A stretch of 22,405 nt of DNA from Candidatus Woesearchaeota archaeon (lineage in GTDB: Archaea; Nanoarchaeota; Nanoarchaeia; Woesearchaeales; JAGVZT01), in the NCBI GenBank assembly GCA_017608295.1, contig JAFCGF010000030.1, positions 1 through 22,405 of the forward strand, written 5' to 3'. Numbering within the stretch: the stretch's first letter is position 1; each line of letters opens with the position of its first letter. Of the stretch, positions 1-6,638 are shown one piece after another. The notes beneath the pieces are model-generated. The model saw nothing but the letters and a program-made list of their open reading frames with translations. It did not search any database and was not told the DNA's origin. The translations under genes and the position numbers were made by a program.

Positions 1-84
1 CAAGGAGACCTGTTTTTATCAATAATAGATTGTTAATAACGTACCTTGCTGGAACGTTTTTCAATTACGTAATTAAGCTTTGCT

Positions 85-1170
85 TTGAGGAAGTTATTTT
101 GGAAATATTACTTAGAAAAGTTAGAGCTGTCATTAAAAGATGAAATTAATCCGGGATTAGGTACATTAAACAGGTTGTTTATGTCATCTGAATTACTTCA
201 TTTACAAAAGAAGAATTGGGATGGATTAAGACTAGGATTAATTGAAGAAATAGAAGTTCATTTACATCCACAGGCACAAATGCAAATTATTGAAGCATTA
301 CAAAATGAAAAAGATATCCAATTAATCTTAACAACACACAGTCCTAATTTGGGCTCAAAAATTTTACTTGAAAATTTAATCCTATGTAATAATAATTCGG
401 CTTTCCCCTTTGGTTCTGATTATACAGAATTAGAACCTGATGATTATGTTTTTCTTGAAAAATTTTTAGATACAACAAAATCAAATTTGTTTTTTGCAAA
501 AGGAGTAATATTTGTTGAAGGTTGGGCTGAAGAAATATTAATTCCTTCCTTAGCTAAGAAATTGAAAACACAAGGAATTATTTTTCAAAATTTTACCGAA
601 GCAGGTGTTTCCGTTGTAAATATTGCAAATACAGCATTCTTAAGATATTCCAGAATTTTTCTCAGAAAAAACAATTCGGAATTAAATATACCTGTTTCAA
701 TTATCACAGATGTAGACATTCGGGATTACGAAAAGAAAGCTAAAAAAGATGACAATGGAAATATTGTTAAAAATGAAAACGATAAAACTGAATATGAATA
801 TGTGAAATTAGATTCCGATACTGTAAAAAGGGAATCAGAAGTAAAAAGAGATGGAATTATTTCCGAATGGAAAAAACAAAAAGTTGATGTATTTGTAGCA
901 CCAAATTGGACTCTTGAATACTCTCTTTTTAAGTCCACATCTTTAAATTCAAAGTTTTGTGAAATATTAAAGAAAGTTCATCCCCAAATTAATGAAGATA
1001 TTATTGAAGAAGAATTAGCAAAAAAACTGATAAATAAAGGGCTAAAAAAAACAGAGATTGCTTATGAACTTGCACAAGAAATTGAAAATAATGCTGGAAT
1101 AGAAATTGACGAAAACGATATTTCAATTAAGTATTTAATCGATGCCATAAAATATGTGTGCAATGATTAA
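85..1170 (+). CDS. gajA: GajA-like OLD-family ATPase/Toprim endonuclease, C-terminal part (5'-truncated or frame-broken)
   Basis: This is the C-terminal part of an OLD-family nuclease, the sensor/effector of Gabija phage defence, in which an ABC-type ATPase controls a Toprim DNA-cutting domain. Counting from the TTG at 85, an ABC signature-like GLGTLN lies at residues 24-29, Walker B GLIEEIE at 51-57 followed by HLHPQ, and the switch histidine in TTHSP at 83-87. The Toprim glutamate is in VEGWAEE (144-150), and the acidic pair is the D-V-D of ITDVD at 207-211. The Walker A half is missing. The in-frame codon at 70-72 is a stop, so the N-terminus does not join in this frame. The +3 frame is open from the left edge to 141, so a frameshift, an assembly error or true decay are all possible. 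The TTG at 85 is probably not a genuine start. The stop overlaps gajB. About 580 residues is usual for GajA; 361 are seen here. Confidence 0.75.
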   Translation: MRKLFWKYYLEKLELSLKDEINPGLGTLNRLFMSSELLHLQKKNWDGLRLGLIEEIEVHLHPQAQMQIIEALQNEKDIQLILTTHSPNLGSKILLENLILCNNNSAFPFGSDYTELEPDDYVFLEKFLDTTKSNLFFAKGVIFVEGWAEEILIPSLAKKLKTQGIIFQNFTEAGVSVVNIANTAFLRYSRIFLRKNNSELNIPVSIITDVDIRDYEKKAKKDDNGNIVKNENDKTEYEYVKLDSDTVKRESEVKRDGIISEWKKQKVDVFVAPNWTLEYSLFKSTSLNSKFCEILKKVHPQINEDIIEEELAKKLINKGLKKTEIAYELAQEIENNAGIEIDENDISIKYLIDAIKYVCND

Positions 1171-3136
1171 TATTACAGACGAAGATATATCTTATGCTGA
1201 AAAAAATCTTTTGAAGGAACATCAACATTTTGATGACGAAAGAAAAGTGTTTATTAAGAACTTGGATACAATCGACTTACAAGCCGTTCCTGGAAGTGGT
1301 AAAACAACAGCACTTTTAGCTAAACTTTTAATTCTTGAAAAGCATATGCCATTAAAGGATAATTCTGGTGTTCTTGTAATATCTCATACAAATGCAGCGG
1401 TTGATGAAATACGAAACAGAATAGGAAAATATTGTCCTAAGCTTTTTAATTACCCCAATTTTGCAGGAACAATTCAAAGTTTTGTTGATACTTTTCTTGC
1501 AGTTCCTTTTTATGTGAATCAGTTCAATGCAAAACCGTATAGAATTGATAATGAAATATATGATGAGCAAGTTGAAAAGTTCTTCAAAAATACTTCAAAC
1601 TATGGTTTAAAAAGTTTTTTAGAAAGACAATACGATCCTATAAGTTTTTTGAAATCAATTAGACTAAACCCACAAAAGAGATTAATCTCTTATTTGAATG
1701 GAACACCAGAAAACTTTAAATTGAAAGACACTGAAACTAAAACATATAAATCGCTTTTGAATTTTAAGTATAAACTGTTAAAAAATGGATATTTACATTT
1801 TGATGATGGATATACATTAGCGAATTTTCAATTACAAAAAATCCCTACATACAAAAATCTACTACACCTTAGATTTAGATATATTTTTGTAGACGAAATG
1901 CAGGATATGGATACACACCAGCATGATTTGTTAGAAAAAATATTCTATGATGATGGGAATTGCACATCCATTTTTCAAAGAATAGGAGACAAAAATCAAG
2001 CGATATTTAATGGAAGTGCGAAGCTTGACAATATATGGAGCCAACGTGAAAACATTCTTTATTTAAAAGGTAGTCATAGAATAAATTCAAGTTTAGCACC
2101 AGTAATCGAAAGGCTAGCATTGACACCAAATAAAATTGAAGGGCGAAATAAAAATGATGATGGAACAGAAATTGACATTAAACCTCATATTATACTTTTT
2201 AATAACGAAACAAAAAAGGAAGTCATAAAAACATATGCAGAAATAATAAATGACTTACAAGAAACAGGAAAAATCCCAAATCCATCGGCTCATAAATTTA
2301 TGGCTATTGCTTGGAGAAAAGAGCACCCAGATGCAGATAAAATAGGTCTTTCAGATTATTGGGATAATTACTCAATTGCAGGGCATAAGACTCAAATTGA
2401 CTTCAAAACTCTTAAAGATTACTTATTATTTTTCGACAAAGAAAAAAGGACATTAGAATCAGTTAGGAAAAATATTCTAAATGCATTTTTAAAAATATTG
2501 CGATTGGAAAATATACTTGATGAAGACAATAGAGTTTATTCAAAAAGAAAATTACTCAACTTCATAAAAGAAAATAATATTAATGGATATGAAAACTTCA
2601 AATTGCATATTTATAAATGGTCAATTGCTATTATTCAGGGTAAAACAGAAGACTCATTTTCTTCTGTAAAAGAATATGTTCAAATATTTTTAGAGGTTTT
2701 TCAAAGAGGAATTGATAAATCAACTGATTTTATCAATGGAGAATCTGAAATTGAGATAGGTGAAATCGAGATAGTTAAACAATCCAATATTTATGAATCA
2801 AATGATATTAAAATTGAGGTTGGAACAATTCACTCAGCAAAAGGGCAAACTCATACAGCAACTTTGTATTTAGAAACTTTTTATAAAAGGGGGTATGGAA
2901 GTTACGAATCTGAAAGACTAAGAAATCAATTTTTAGAAGAAAATGTTATTGATACATTGAATAAAAATATAAGTGGTAAGGATAAAGTAAAGCAATCAGC
3001 AAAAATGGCTTATGTCGGATTTTCAAGACCGACACATCTACTTTGTGTCGCTGTTCATAAAGATAGATTTGATAATGTATTGTCAGAAATTAATAGAGAT
3101 ATATGGGAAATAATTGAAATTGAACCAAACTCATAA
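1154..3136 (+). CDS. gajB: GajB-like UvrD/SF1A helicase of a Gabija-type defence module
   Basis: This is a superfamily 1 DNA helicase predicted to work with the preceding nuclease. The motifs are in the expected order: Walker A AVPGSGKTT (44-52), motif Ia SHTNAAVDEI (77-86), DEMQD box II (247-251), motif III with GDKNQAIF (278-285), motif IV GSHRINSS (306-313), motif V GTIHSAKGQTHTA (about 557-569) and motif VI AYVGFSRPTHLL (about 619-630). The first ATG overlaps gajA by 17 bases. An ATG at 1163 would overlap it by 8 and is equally possible. Either way the two genes are translationally coupled, as in Gabija operons. At 660 residues it is clearly longer than the roughly 490-residue reference GajB, mostly between motifs IV and V. 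Such a helicase beside an OLD nuclease points to Gabija (class 2 OLD), but the name rests on motifs and gene pairing rather than a database match. Confidence 0.8.
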   Translation: MCAMINITDEDISYAEKNLLKEHQHFDDERKVFIKNLDTIDLQAVPGSGKTTALLAKLLILEKHMPLKDNSGVLVISHTNAAVDEIRNRIGKYCPKLFNYPNFAGTIQSFVDTFLAVPFYVNQFNAKPYRIDNEIYDEQVEKFFKNTSNYGLKSFLERQYDPISFLKSIRLNPQKRLISYLNGTPENFKLKDTETKTYKSLLNFKYKLLKNGYLHFDDGYTLANFQLQKIPTYKNLLHLRFRYIFVDEMQDMDTHQHDLLEKIFYDDGNCTSIFQRIGDKNQAIFNGSAKLDNIWSQRENILYLKGSHRINSSLAPVIERLALTPNKIEGRNKNDDGTEIDIKPHIILFNNETKKEVIKTYAEIINDLQETGKIPNPSAHKFMAIAWRKEHPDADKIGLSDYWDNYSIAGHKTQIDFKTLKDYLLFFDKEKRTLESVRKNILNAFLKILRLENILDEDNRVYSKRKLLNFIKENNINGYENFKLHIYKWSIAIIQGKTEDSFSSVKEYVQIFLEVFQRGIDKSTDFINGESEIEIGEIEIVKQSNIYESNDIKIEVGTIHSAKGQTHTATLYLETFYKRGYGSYESERLRNQFLEENVIDTLNKNISGKDKVKQSAKMAYVGFSRPTHLLCVAVHKDRFDNVLSEINRDIWEIIEIEPNS

Positions 3137-3299
3137 AGCCATACATATTTTCAATTCGCATGAGCCAACACATGTCCAAAAATTGTAAAAGAGCTTGTCT
3201 ATTGTTCAGTAAATCGGTTTTTTTTATGCGGTAAATATCATTTAAAATCTGACTTCCTCTAATTCTAATTGGCCGAAACTCGTGGAAGGTTATTACTAT

Positions 3300-4499
3300 C
3301 TATTCGGAGATTAAGTCGTTTGCCTCATCAAGCACAGAATAATCAAATCCATCAAGGTAGATTTGTGTCGTTTTAATATCCCTGTGTCCCAATCCCTCTG
3401 AAATAACAGGTATAGGGATATTTAACTCTTTTGCAATGGTAGCCCAGCTATGGCGGCTGACATAACTGGTTAGTTTAATCGGAAGCTGGCACATCTCGCC
3501 AATTTCATGAAGATCCTTGTTGAATCGCTTAATTTTATCTTTTATTTGAAGATATATTTTGCGCTTGTCGGTCTTTGTGATCACTGGGAAGATGTAGAGA
3601 CTTTTTTCGTCTTCCCTGTTAAATTGGTCAAGAATCTCCTGGATCAGAGAATTGATCTTGATAGAAATTAACTGTCCTCCCTTTGCCCTGGTATATTCAA
3701 TTCTTCCGTCCACAATGTTTTTATCCCATTCGAGCATGCACATATCTTTCCAGTTCATGCCCCGGCAATAGAATAGAAATAACCACTCTCTCCATGAAGT
3801 AAAAAGGCGATGTCCCGGTTCCAGGTCCAGTTTCCGGATGCGTTCAAAATACTCTTTTCTAATCGCACGTTTACGAGTCTTCGGTGAACGAATTGTATAA
3901 TCATCAAAAGGATATAAGGCTTTTTTAATGATTTTCTCTGAAATTGCCCGGTTAAAAATCGCCCGTAACGTTCTCATATACACACTGAGTCCTCCCAACG
4001 AATTGCCTTTCTCAAGATGCCAGGCTTCCAGCTTATGTAAGAAAGAAGGGGTAATGGAGGAAAATTTCAGATTAGGATTCCCTGTAAAAATAAGTAACGT
4101 GCGTTTCACCTGAGTATAAACCGTCGCTGTTCCGAACCGGTTGGATCTGTTTAGTTGATCAATACACCTGTCAACAAATTGAATTAACATTTGCTGCTCG
4201 CTCGTTGATGATATCTCTCGCATGATGTCATCCAATGTGCTGTCCTGGTTATTAATTGTTACTTCAAGCAACTTGTCTTTTGCACCAACAAGTCTCTTTT
4301 CAAGATAATGGTTCATCTTGACTTTATTAAGATGGTTAATTACACAATGTTTACGTTCATCCCATTGATCCGGCTTAAGTGATATATCAGTGCCAATGTA
4401 CCTGGTAACGCGATTATGGATAATTCTGAGTTTCACCGGATGAGTACCGTCTTTCAGGGTGTGTGACCTGAATAAAACAATGTTCAAAGATGTGGGCAT
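3300..4499 (-). CDS. Bacteroidota-type tyrosine recombinase/integrase of the island
   Basis: This is a site-specific recombinase that probably integrates and excises the island at tRNA-Val. The N-terminus beginning MPTSLNIVLF matches the arm-binding domain of Bacteroidota integrases, followed by a SAM-like core-binding domain. Catalytic residues of the 399-residue form are R246 in YCRGMNW, K273 in TRAKGGQ, R349 in YVSRHSW (Y in place of the box II histidine, as is common in this group), H372 in GLGHRD and nucleophile Y381 in TTQIYLD. I chose the ATG at 4499. An ATG at 4577 would add a hydrophobic 26-residue leader unlike the family and would run over the probable promoter. The gene reads away from the att site 155 bp upstream and converges on gajB. 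The reading frame looks intact, so it may be active. Confidence 0.9.
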   Translation of the reverse strand: MPTSLNIVLFRSHTLKDGTHPVKLRIIHNRVTRYIGTDISLKPDQWDERKHCVINHLNKVKMNHYLEKRLVGAKDKLLEVTINNQDSTLDDIMREISSTSEQQMLIQFVDRCIDQLNRSNRFGTATVYTQVKRTLLIFTGNPNLKFSSITPSFLHKLEAWHLEKGNSLGGLSVYMRTLRAIFNRAISEKIIKKALYPFDDYTIRSPKTRKRAIRKEYFERIRKLDLEPGHRLFTSWREWLFLFYCRGMNWKDMCMLEWDKNIVDGRIEYTRAKGGQLISIKINSLIQEILDQFNREDEKSLYIFPVITKTDKRKIYLQIKDKIKRFNKDLHEIGEMCQLPIKLTSYVSRHSWATIAKELNIPIPVISEGLGHRDIKTTQIYLDGFDYSVLDEANDLISE

Positions 4500-4520
4500 A
4501 ATAGGAACATTTAGAAAAAG

Positions 4521-4546
4521 TGTTAAACATATGTTAAACAAAAGTA
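4521..4546 (-). promoter_or_regulatory. Putative recombinase promoter -7 box with adjoining 9-bp direct repeats
   Basis: On the minus strand TACTTTTG (4546 to 4539) matches the Bacteroidota TAnnTTTG -7 element, 40 bp upstream of the chosen recombinase start. No clear -33 TTG is present at the usual spacing. On the + strand TGTTAAACA occurs at 4521-4529 and again at 4532-4540, 11 bp apart, overlapping the edge of the -7 box. This spacing of one helical turn suits binding of a protein to one DNA face, possibly the recombinase acting as its own repressor or an excisionase. That role is inference. Confidence 0.4.
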
Positions 4547-4590
4547 GTAAATAAAACTTTATAAAGATACATCTCATTTACTATATATTA

Positions 4591-4631
4591 CTGTATATAA
4601 AGACATTGAACTATAATGTCTTTATATACAG
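4591..4631. repeat. Perfect 17-bp inverted repeat between recombinase and att site
   Basis: The arm at 4591-4607 is exactly reverse-complementary to 4615-4631, with a 7-base centre. The arms are AT-rich, with CTGTATATAAAGACATT as the left arm. It lies 22 bp inside the tRNA fragment and 91 bp upstream of the recombinase start. No T-tract follows on either side, so a simple terminator is unlikely. A recombinase, excisionase or repressor site is more plausible given its place between integrase and att. Confidence 0.8.
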
Positions 4632-4653
4632 CTACCAAATTCCATGTAAAATA

Positions 4654-4699
4654 CTGCCTTACAAGCAGAGGGTCACAGGTTCGAATCCTGTTGCTCCCA
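4654..4699 (+). other. 3' fragment of a tRNA-Val(TAC) gene, probable attachment site
   Basis: The sequence folds as the 3' part of a tRNA. The anticodon arm is at 4653-4669, with loop CTTACAA and four of five stem pairs. GGGTC forms the variable region, the T arm is ACAGG-TTCGAAT-CCTGT (4675-4691), then the 3' acceptor strand TGCTCCC and discriminator A at 4699. Anticodon TAC reads valine. No D arm or GGGAGCA 5' acceptor strand precedes it, so this is not a working tRNA. It is best explained as the duplicated 3' segment left at the island end by tyrosine-recombinase integration. The first mismatched position (A4653) may mark the limit of att identity. Confidence 0.85.
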
Positions 4700-4707
4700 C
4701 AACAATC

Positions 4708-4738
4708 AGGTTGTCCAATAAATCGACAACCTTTTTTT
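4708..4738 (+). terminator. Rho-independent terminator downstream of the tRNA-Val locus
   Basis: An 8-bp stem, AGGTTGTC (4708-4715) with GACAACCT (4725-4732), encloses a 9-base loop and runs into a T-tract to 4738. It lies 9 bp after the tRNA fragment, so it is the original terminator of the tRNA gene, now on the far side of the island from the intact tRNA copy. Confidence 0.8.
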
Positions 4739-4885
4739 ATGGCCGCCTTTTATACATATATTATCCTGTTTTCGTCACTCGTTATAGACTAGTTTTCTAA
4801 TGTGCGATATATTAGACAATTAGGTGTTGGATTTTATTCTTTATGGGTGTCTCAATGACGAAAACAGGACAACAAAAAGGTTGTC
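4725..4885. repeat. Interrupted inverted repeat that copies the terminator segment
   Basis: GACAACCTTTTT (4725-4736) is reverse-complementary to AAAAAGGTTGTC (4874-4885). CCTGTTTTCGTCA (4765-4777) is reverse-complementary to TGACGAAAACAGG (4856-4868). The two blocks are 28 bp apart on the left but only 5 bp apart on the right. AGGTTGTCCAAT also occurs directly at 4708-4719 and 4878-4889. Together this looks like an inverted partial duplication of the tRNA-flanking DNA, or the ends of a small degenerate non-coding element. Confidence 0.7.
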
Positions 4886-4904
4886 CAATCACGGGCATGA
4901 ACCC

Positions 4905-4984
4905 CAGGGCAAGCCCTGTACACTCATTCCGCCCCAAGGGGCGGGGTATTATACCCTCCGCTTTCAGTCCCGCCATATGCGGGA
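4905..4984. repeat. Cluster of four GC-rich palindromes, REP-like
   Basis: Four short hairpins are packed in 80 bp: CAGGGC-AA-GCCCTG (4905-4918), CCGCCCC-AA-GGGGCGG (4929-4944), GGGTAT-T-ATACCC (4944-4956) and TCCCGC-CATAT-GCGGGA (4968-4984). The segment is much richer in GC than the flanking DNA. Its core at 4934-4951 matches 8734-8751 at 17 of 18 bases, so it is a dispersed sequence. No protein is encoded. A REP- or MITE-like element is the best description. Confidence 0.65.
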
Positions 4985-5163
4985 TTCGACTTGTAAATTT
5001 CAATTCACTTCGTTTTTAAAATTTGAGTCTCACGAATAATCCTCTTTTATGCGCCTTTGTGCCATCCTTTGAGTACTTTGTGGTTATATACTTTTGAGAC
5101 AACCTCTTATGTGTCCTGCAGAGAATATACTGAAATTGAATATGAAATCAAGTAGCAAAGCGA
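4985..5163. other. Gene-free flank with degenerate CTTTGTG/CTTTGAG motifs
   Basis: No coding sequence is supported here. CTTTGTG- or CTTTGAG-type heptamers occur at 5055-5061, 5067-5073 and 5076-5082. GACAACCT, the arm of the tRNA terminator, recurs at 5098-5105. With the preceding elements this completes a gene-free stretch from the att site to the Plug gene stop. Confidence 0.45.
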
Positions 5164-6432
5164 TTACCTGACAGAACTCACATCCTGGACGGCAACCAGC
5201 CGGTCATAAAGTCCGGATAGCGGACGAAAATAGACGAAAATGGTATATTGGTTTTCTGTCTCCCAGTGACTTCCCTCGAAGAAGGCTTCATCACCGATCG
5301 TGGTTCCATCAGGATTAAACACATAGATGTATCCGTAATATCCCTGTTTCAGGAAGAGAGAACATCTATATCGCTTGCTTTCAGGATCGTATACCACCTC
5401 ATTCTGAGGTGCCATTCGATAATCGGCCAACGCTCCCATGATGTAGATCTTTCCACCCGGAATATAATTTGAGGGGGGCATATAAAAATGGACCCAGGCG
5501 TAATCGGCCTCGATGGAACTGTTCTCTGCATACTCATCGTTCTCAATGACCATCCGTCCGTTGATATCACCATAGAAAATATATGGTCTCCTCGCCCGGC
5601 TCATATCATCCAGTAAATATACATGGTAAGCTCCGTCCCAATCGATCAATCTGACATTCTCCGTTTGATAACTTAAGCTCTTGATATCGACGGTCCGAAA
5701 TTCATTACCCCCATTGAATGTGAGGGTGGGATCGAAGGTAAAATCCAGCTCTGTCCCCCGGATAAACCTTGGGTTCGGATTCCAGATAGCATTATCCCAA
5801 CGGTCATTCTGGGTAATCACAATCTTGATCTCCCGTTTCGGATTCGAAAACAGAAACCCGGGCATGTTAACGATGAAGTCGATCTGTTGTCTGGTGTAAC
5901 TCTCCAGGGGTGCGTCTGCCCGAACCACCCTGGCATCAATAGAGACGTATGTAGGTTCCACAACCATGAATCTTCGTGTCAGAACAGGGAACTCCGGGTT
6001 GTCAATATACACGATCAGGAGATAATTTCCCGAGATCCTCGGCTTCATAAAATCTGACGGGAATGCGGCCGTGTAGTGGATATATTCAACGGTAGTATTG
6101 TATGAGTATGCAAACTCATCGATATTCTCCTCCTGGATGCCATTGATGTAATCGGTTGTCAGGAGCTCCTCCGATGTTTTCCAGTCAGCCGTACAGTGCC
6201 GGATGGTGAAACTGTAACTTTTCAGGGAGACATCAAGGTCGTCAAACGAAAGGATCAGCCGTTCACGTGAGTTCAGAGCGATAATGGGAGCAGCCATTTC
6301 GAAACCCTCTTTGTGTAGGATGACGGTATGGATTTTGGGATCGTAGATCCTGTTCTCATTCGGAAACTCCCGGGCAACAAGTTGCTGCACGATCAAAAGC
6401 AAACCCATTGAAAATAGCATCAAAATTCTCAT
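5164..6432 (-). CDS. Type IX secretion system Plug protein (DUF5103)
   Basis: This periplasmic protein of 422 residues was earlier called DUF5103. In the Flavobacterium translocon structure it closes the periplasmic mouth of the giant SprA outer-membrane channel when no substrate-PorV complex is docked. A signal peptide is visible at about 1-20 (hydrophobic MRILMLFSMGLLLIV, cleavage near VA-RE). The hallmark start NRIYDPKIHTVILHKEG follows, then LILSFDDLD near residue 63, both typical of the first Plug domain. Length fits the family. It is the last gene of the leftward block, 196 bp after the methyltransferase gene. That gap holds heptamer repeats and a hairpin, and I see no convincing promoter there. 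It lies with porV, porU and gldJ, consistent with a shared pathway. Confidence 0.85.
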   Translation of the reverse strand: MRILMLFSMGLLLIVQQLVAREFPNENRIYDPKIHTVILHKEGFEMAAPIIALNSRERLILSFDDLDVSLKSYSFTIRHCTADWKTSEELLTTDYINGIQEENIDEFAYSYNTTVEYIHYTAAFPSDFMKPRISGNYLLIVYIDNPEFPVLTRRFMVVEPTYVSIDARVVRADAPLESYTRQQIDFIVNMPGFLFSNPKREIKIVITQNDRWDNAIWNPNPRFIRGTELDFTFDPTLTFNGGNEFRTVDIKSLSYQTENVRLIDWDGAYHVYLLDDMSRARRPYIFYGDINGRMVIENDEYAENSSIEADYAWVHFYMPPSNYIPGGKIYIMGALADYRMAPQNEVVYDPESKRYRCSLFLKQGYYGYIYVFNPDGTTIGDEAFFEGSHWETENQYTIFVYFRPLSGLYDRLVAVQDVSSVR

Positions 6433-6493
6433 AAATACACTATTTGTAATCTCCGATTAATTATTCACGAAATCATTCATTTATTTTGGTGTT

Positions 6494-6509
6494 CCCCGAA
6501 TAATCGGGG
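6494..6509. repeat. Hairpin CCCCGA-ATAA-TCGGGG between Plug and methyltransferase genes
   Basis: A perfect 6-bp GC-rich stem with a 4-base loop lies in the 196-bp gap upstream of the Plug gene. AATGC-TTC-GCATT follows at 6519-6531. Neither has a T-tract in the direction of transcription (leftward), so terminator function is not supported. They may be part of the same repeat family as the adjacent heptamers. Confidence 0.5.
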
Positions 6510-6530
6510 CAGGCTATGAATGCTTCGCAT

Positions 6531-6638
6531 TTCGATTTTCGATTTTCGATTTTTTTTATCTTCCACGTCCTACATTCCTTCGTCCTTCGTCCTTCGTCCT
6601 TCGTCCCTCATCCCTCGACCCTCGACCCTCATCCCTTT
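6531..6638. repeat. Heptanucleotide arrays: three TTCGATT units, then nine TCCTTCG/TCCCTCG-type units
   Basis: TTCGATT is repeated three times at 6531-6551. After a 24-bp spacer, nine 7-base units run from 6576 to 6638: four TCCTTCG, then TCCCTCA, TCCCTCG, ACCCTCG, ACCCTCA and TCCCTTT. The array covers the last codons and stop of the methyltransferase gene. In the gene's own direction the unit starting at the stop codon reads TGAGGGT. Every open frame through it is low-complexity, so it is not coding. Confidence 0.85.

Larger units (their letters stand above)
1..4699. mobile_element. Right-hand end of an integrated genomic island (tRNA-Val target, tyrosine recombinase, Gabija-type cargo)
   Basis: Three observations define this region. 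A Bacteroidota-type tyrosine recombinase lies beside a 3' tRNA-Val fragment with no 5' half. A phage-defence gene pair sits further in. Base composition shifts strongly: the defence genes are very AT-rich, the recombinase is intermediate, and the DNA right of about 5.1 kb is clearly richer in GC. Integration into a tRNA 3' half normally leaves the intact tRNA at one end and a duplicated 3' fragment at the other. Here the fragment reads rightward, so the intact tRNA should lie to the left, outside the window. The left boundary is therefore not visible and the island's size is unknown. The mosaic GC suggests cargo and recombinase have different histories. Confidence 0.72.

Noticed and set aside
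4606..4800. Open frame and possible intact tRNA around the att fragment
   Set aside because: The frame runs through the tRNA fragment and its terminator. No D arm or 5' acceptor strand exists, so neither a protein nor a whole tRNA is supported.
4812..5039. Two opposed 60-70 residue open frames
   Set aside because: They merely translate palindromes and repeats (for example RPLGRNECTGLALG) and have no start signal or recognisable domain.
6531..6638. CRISPR array
   Set aside because: Units are 7 bases without spacers, so it is a simple tandem repeat.
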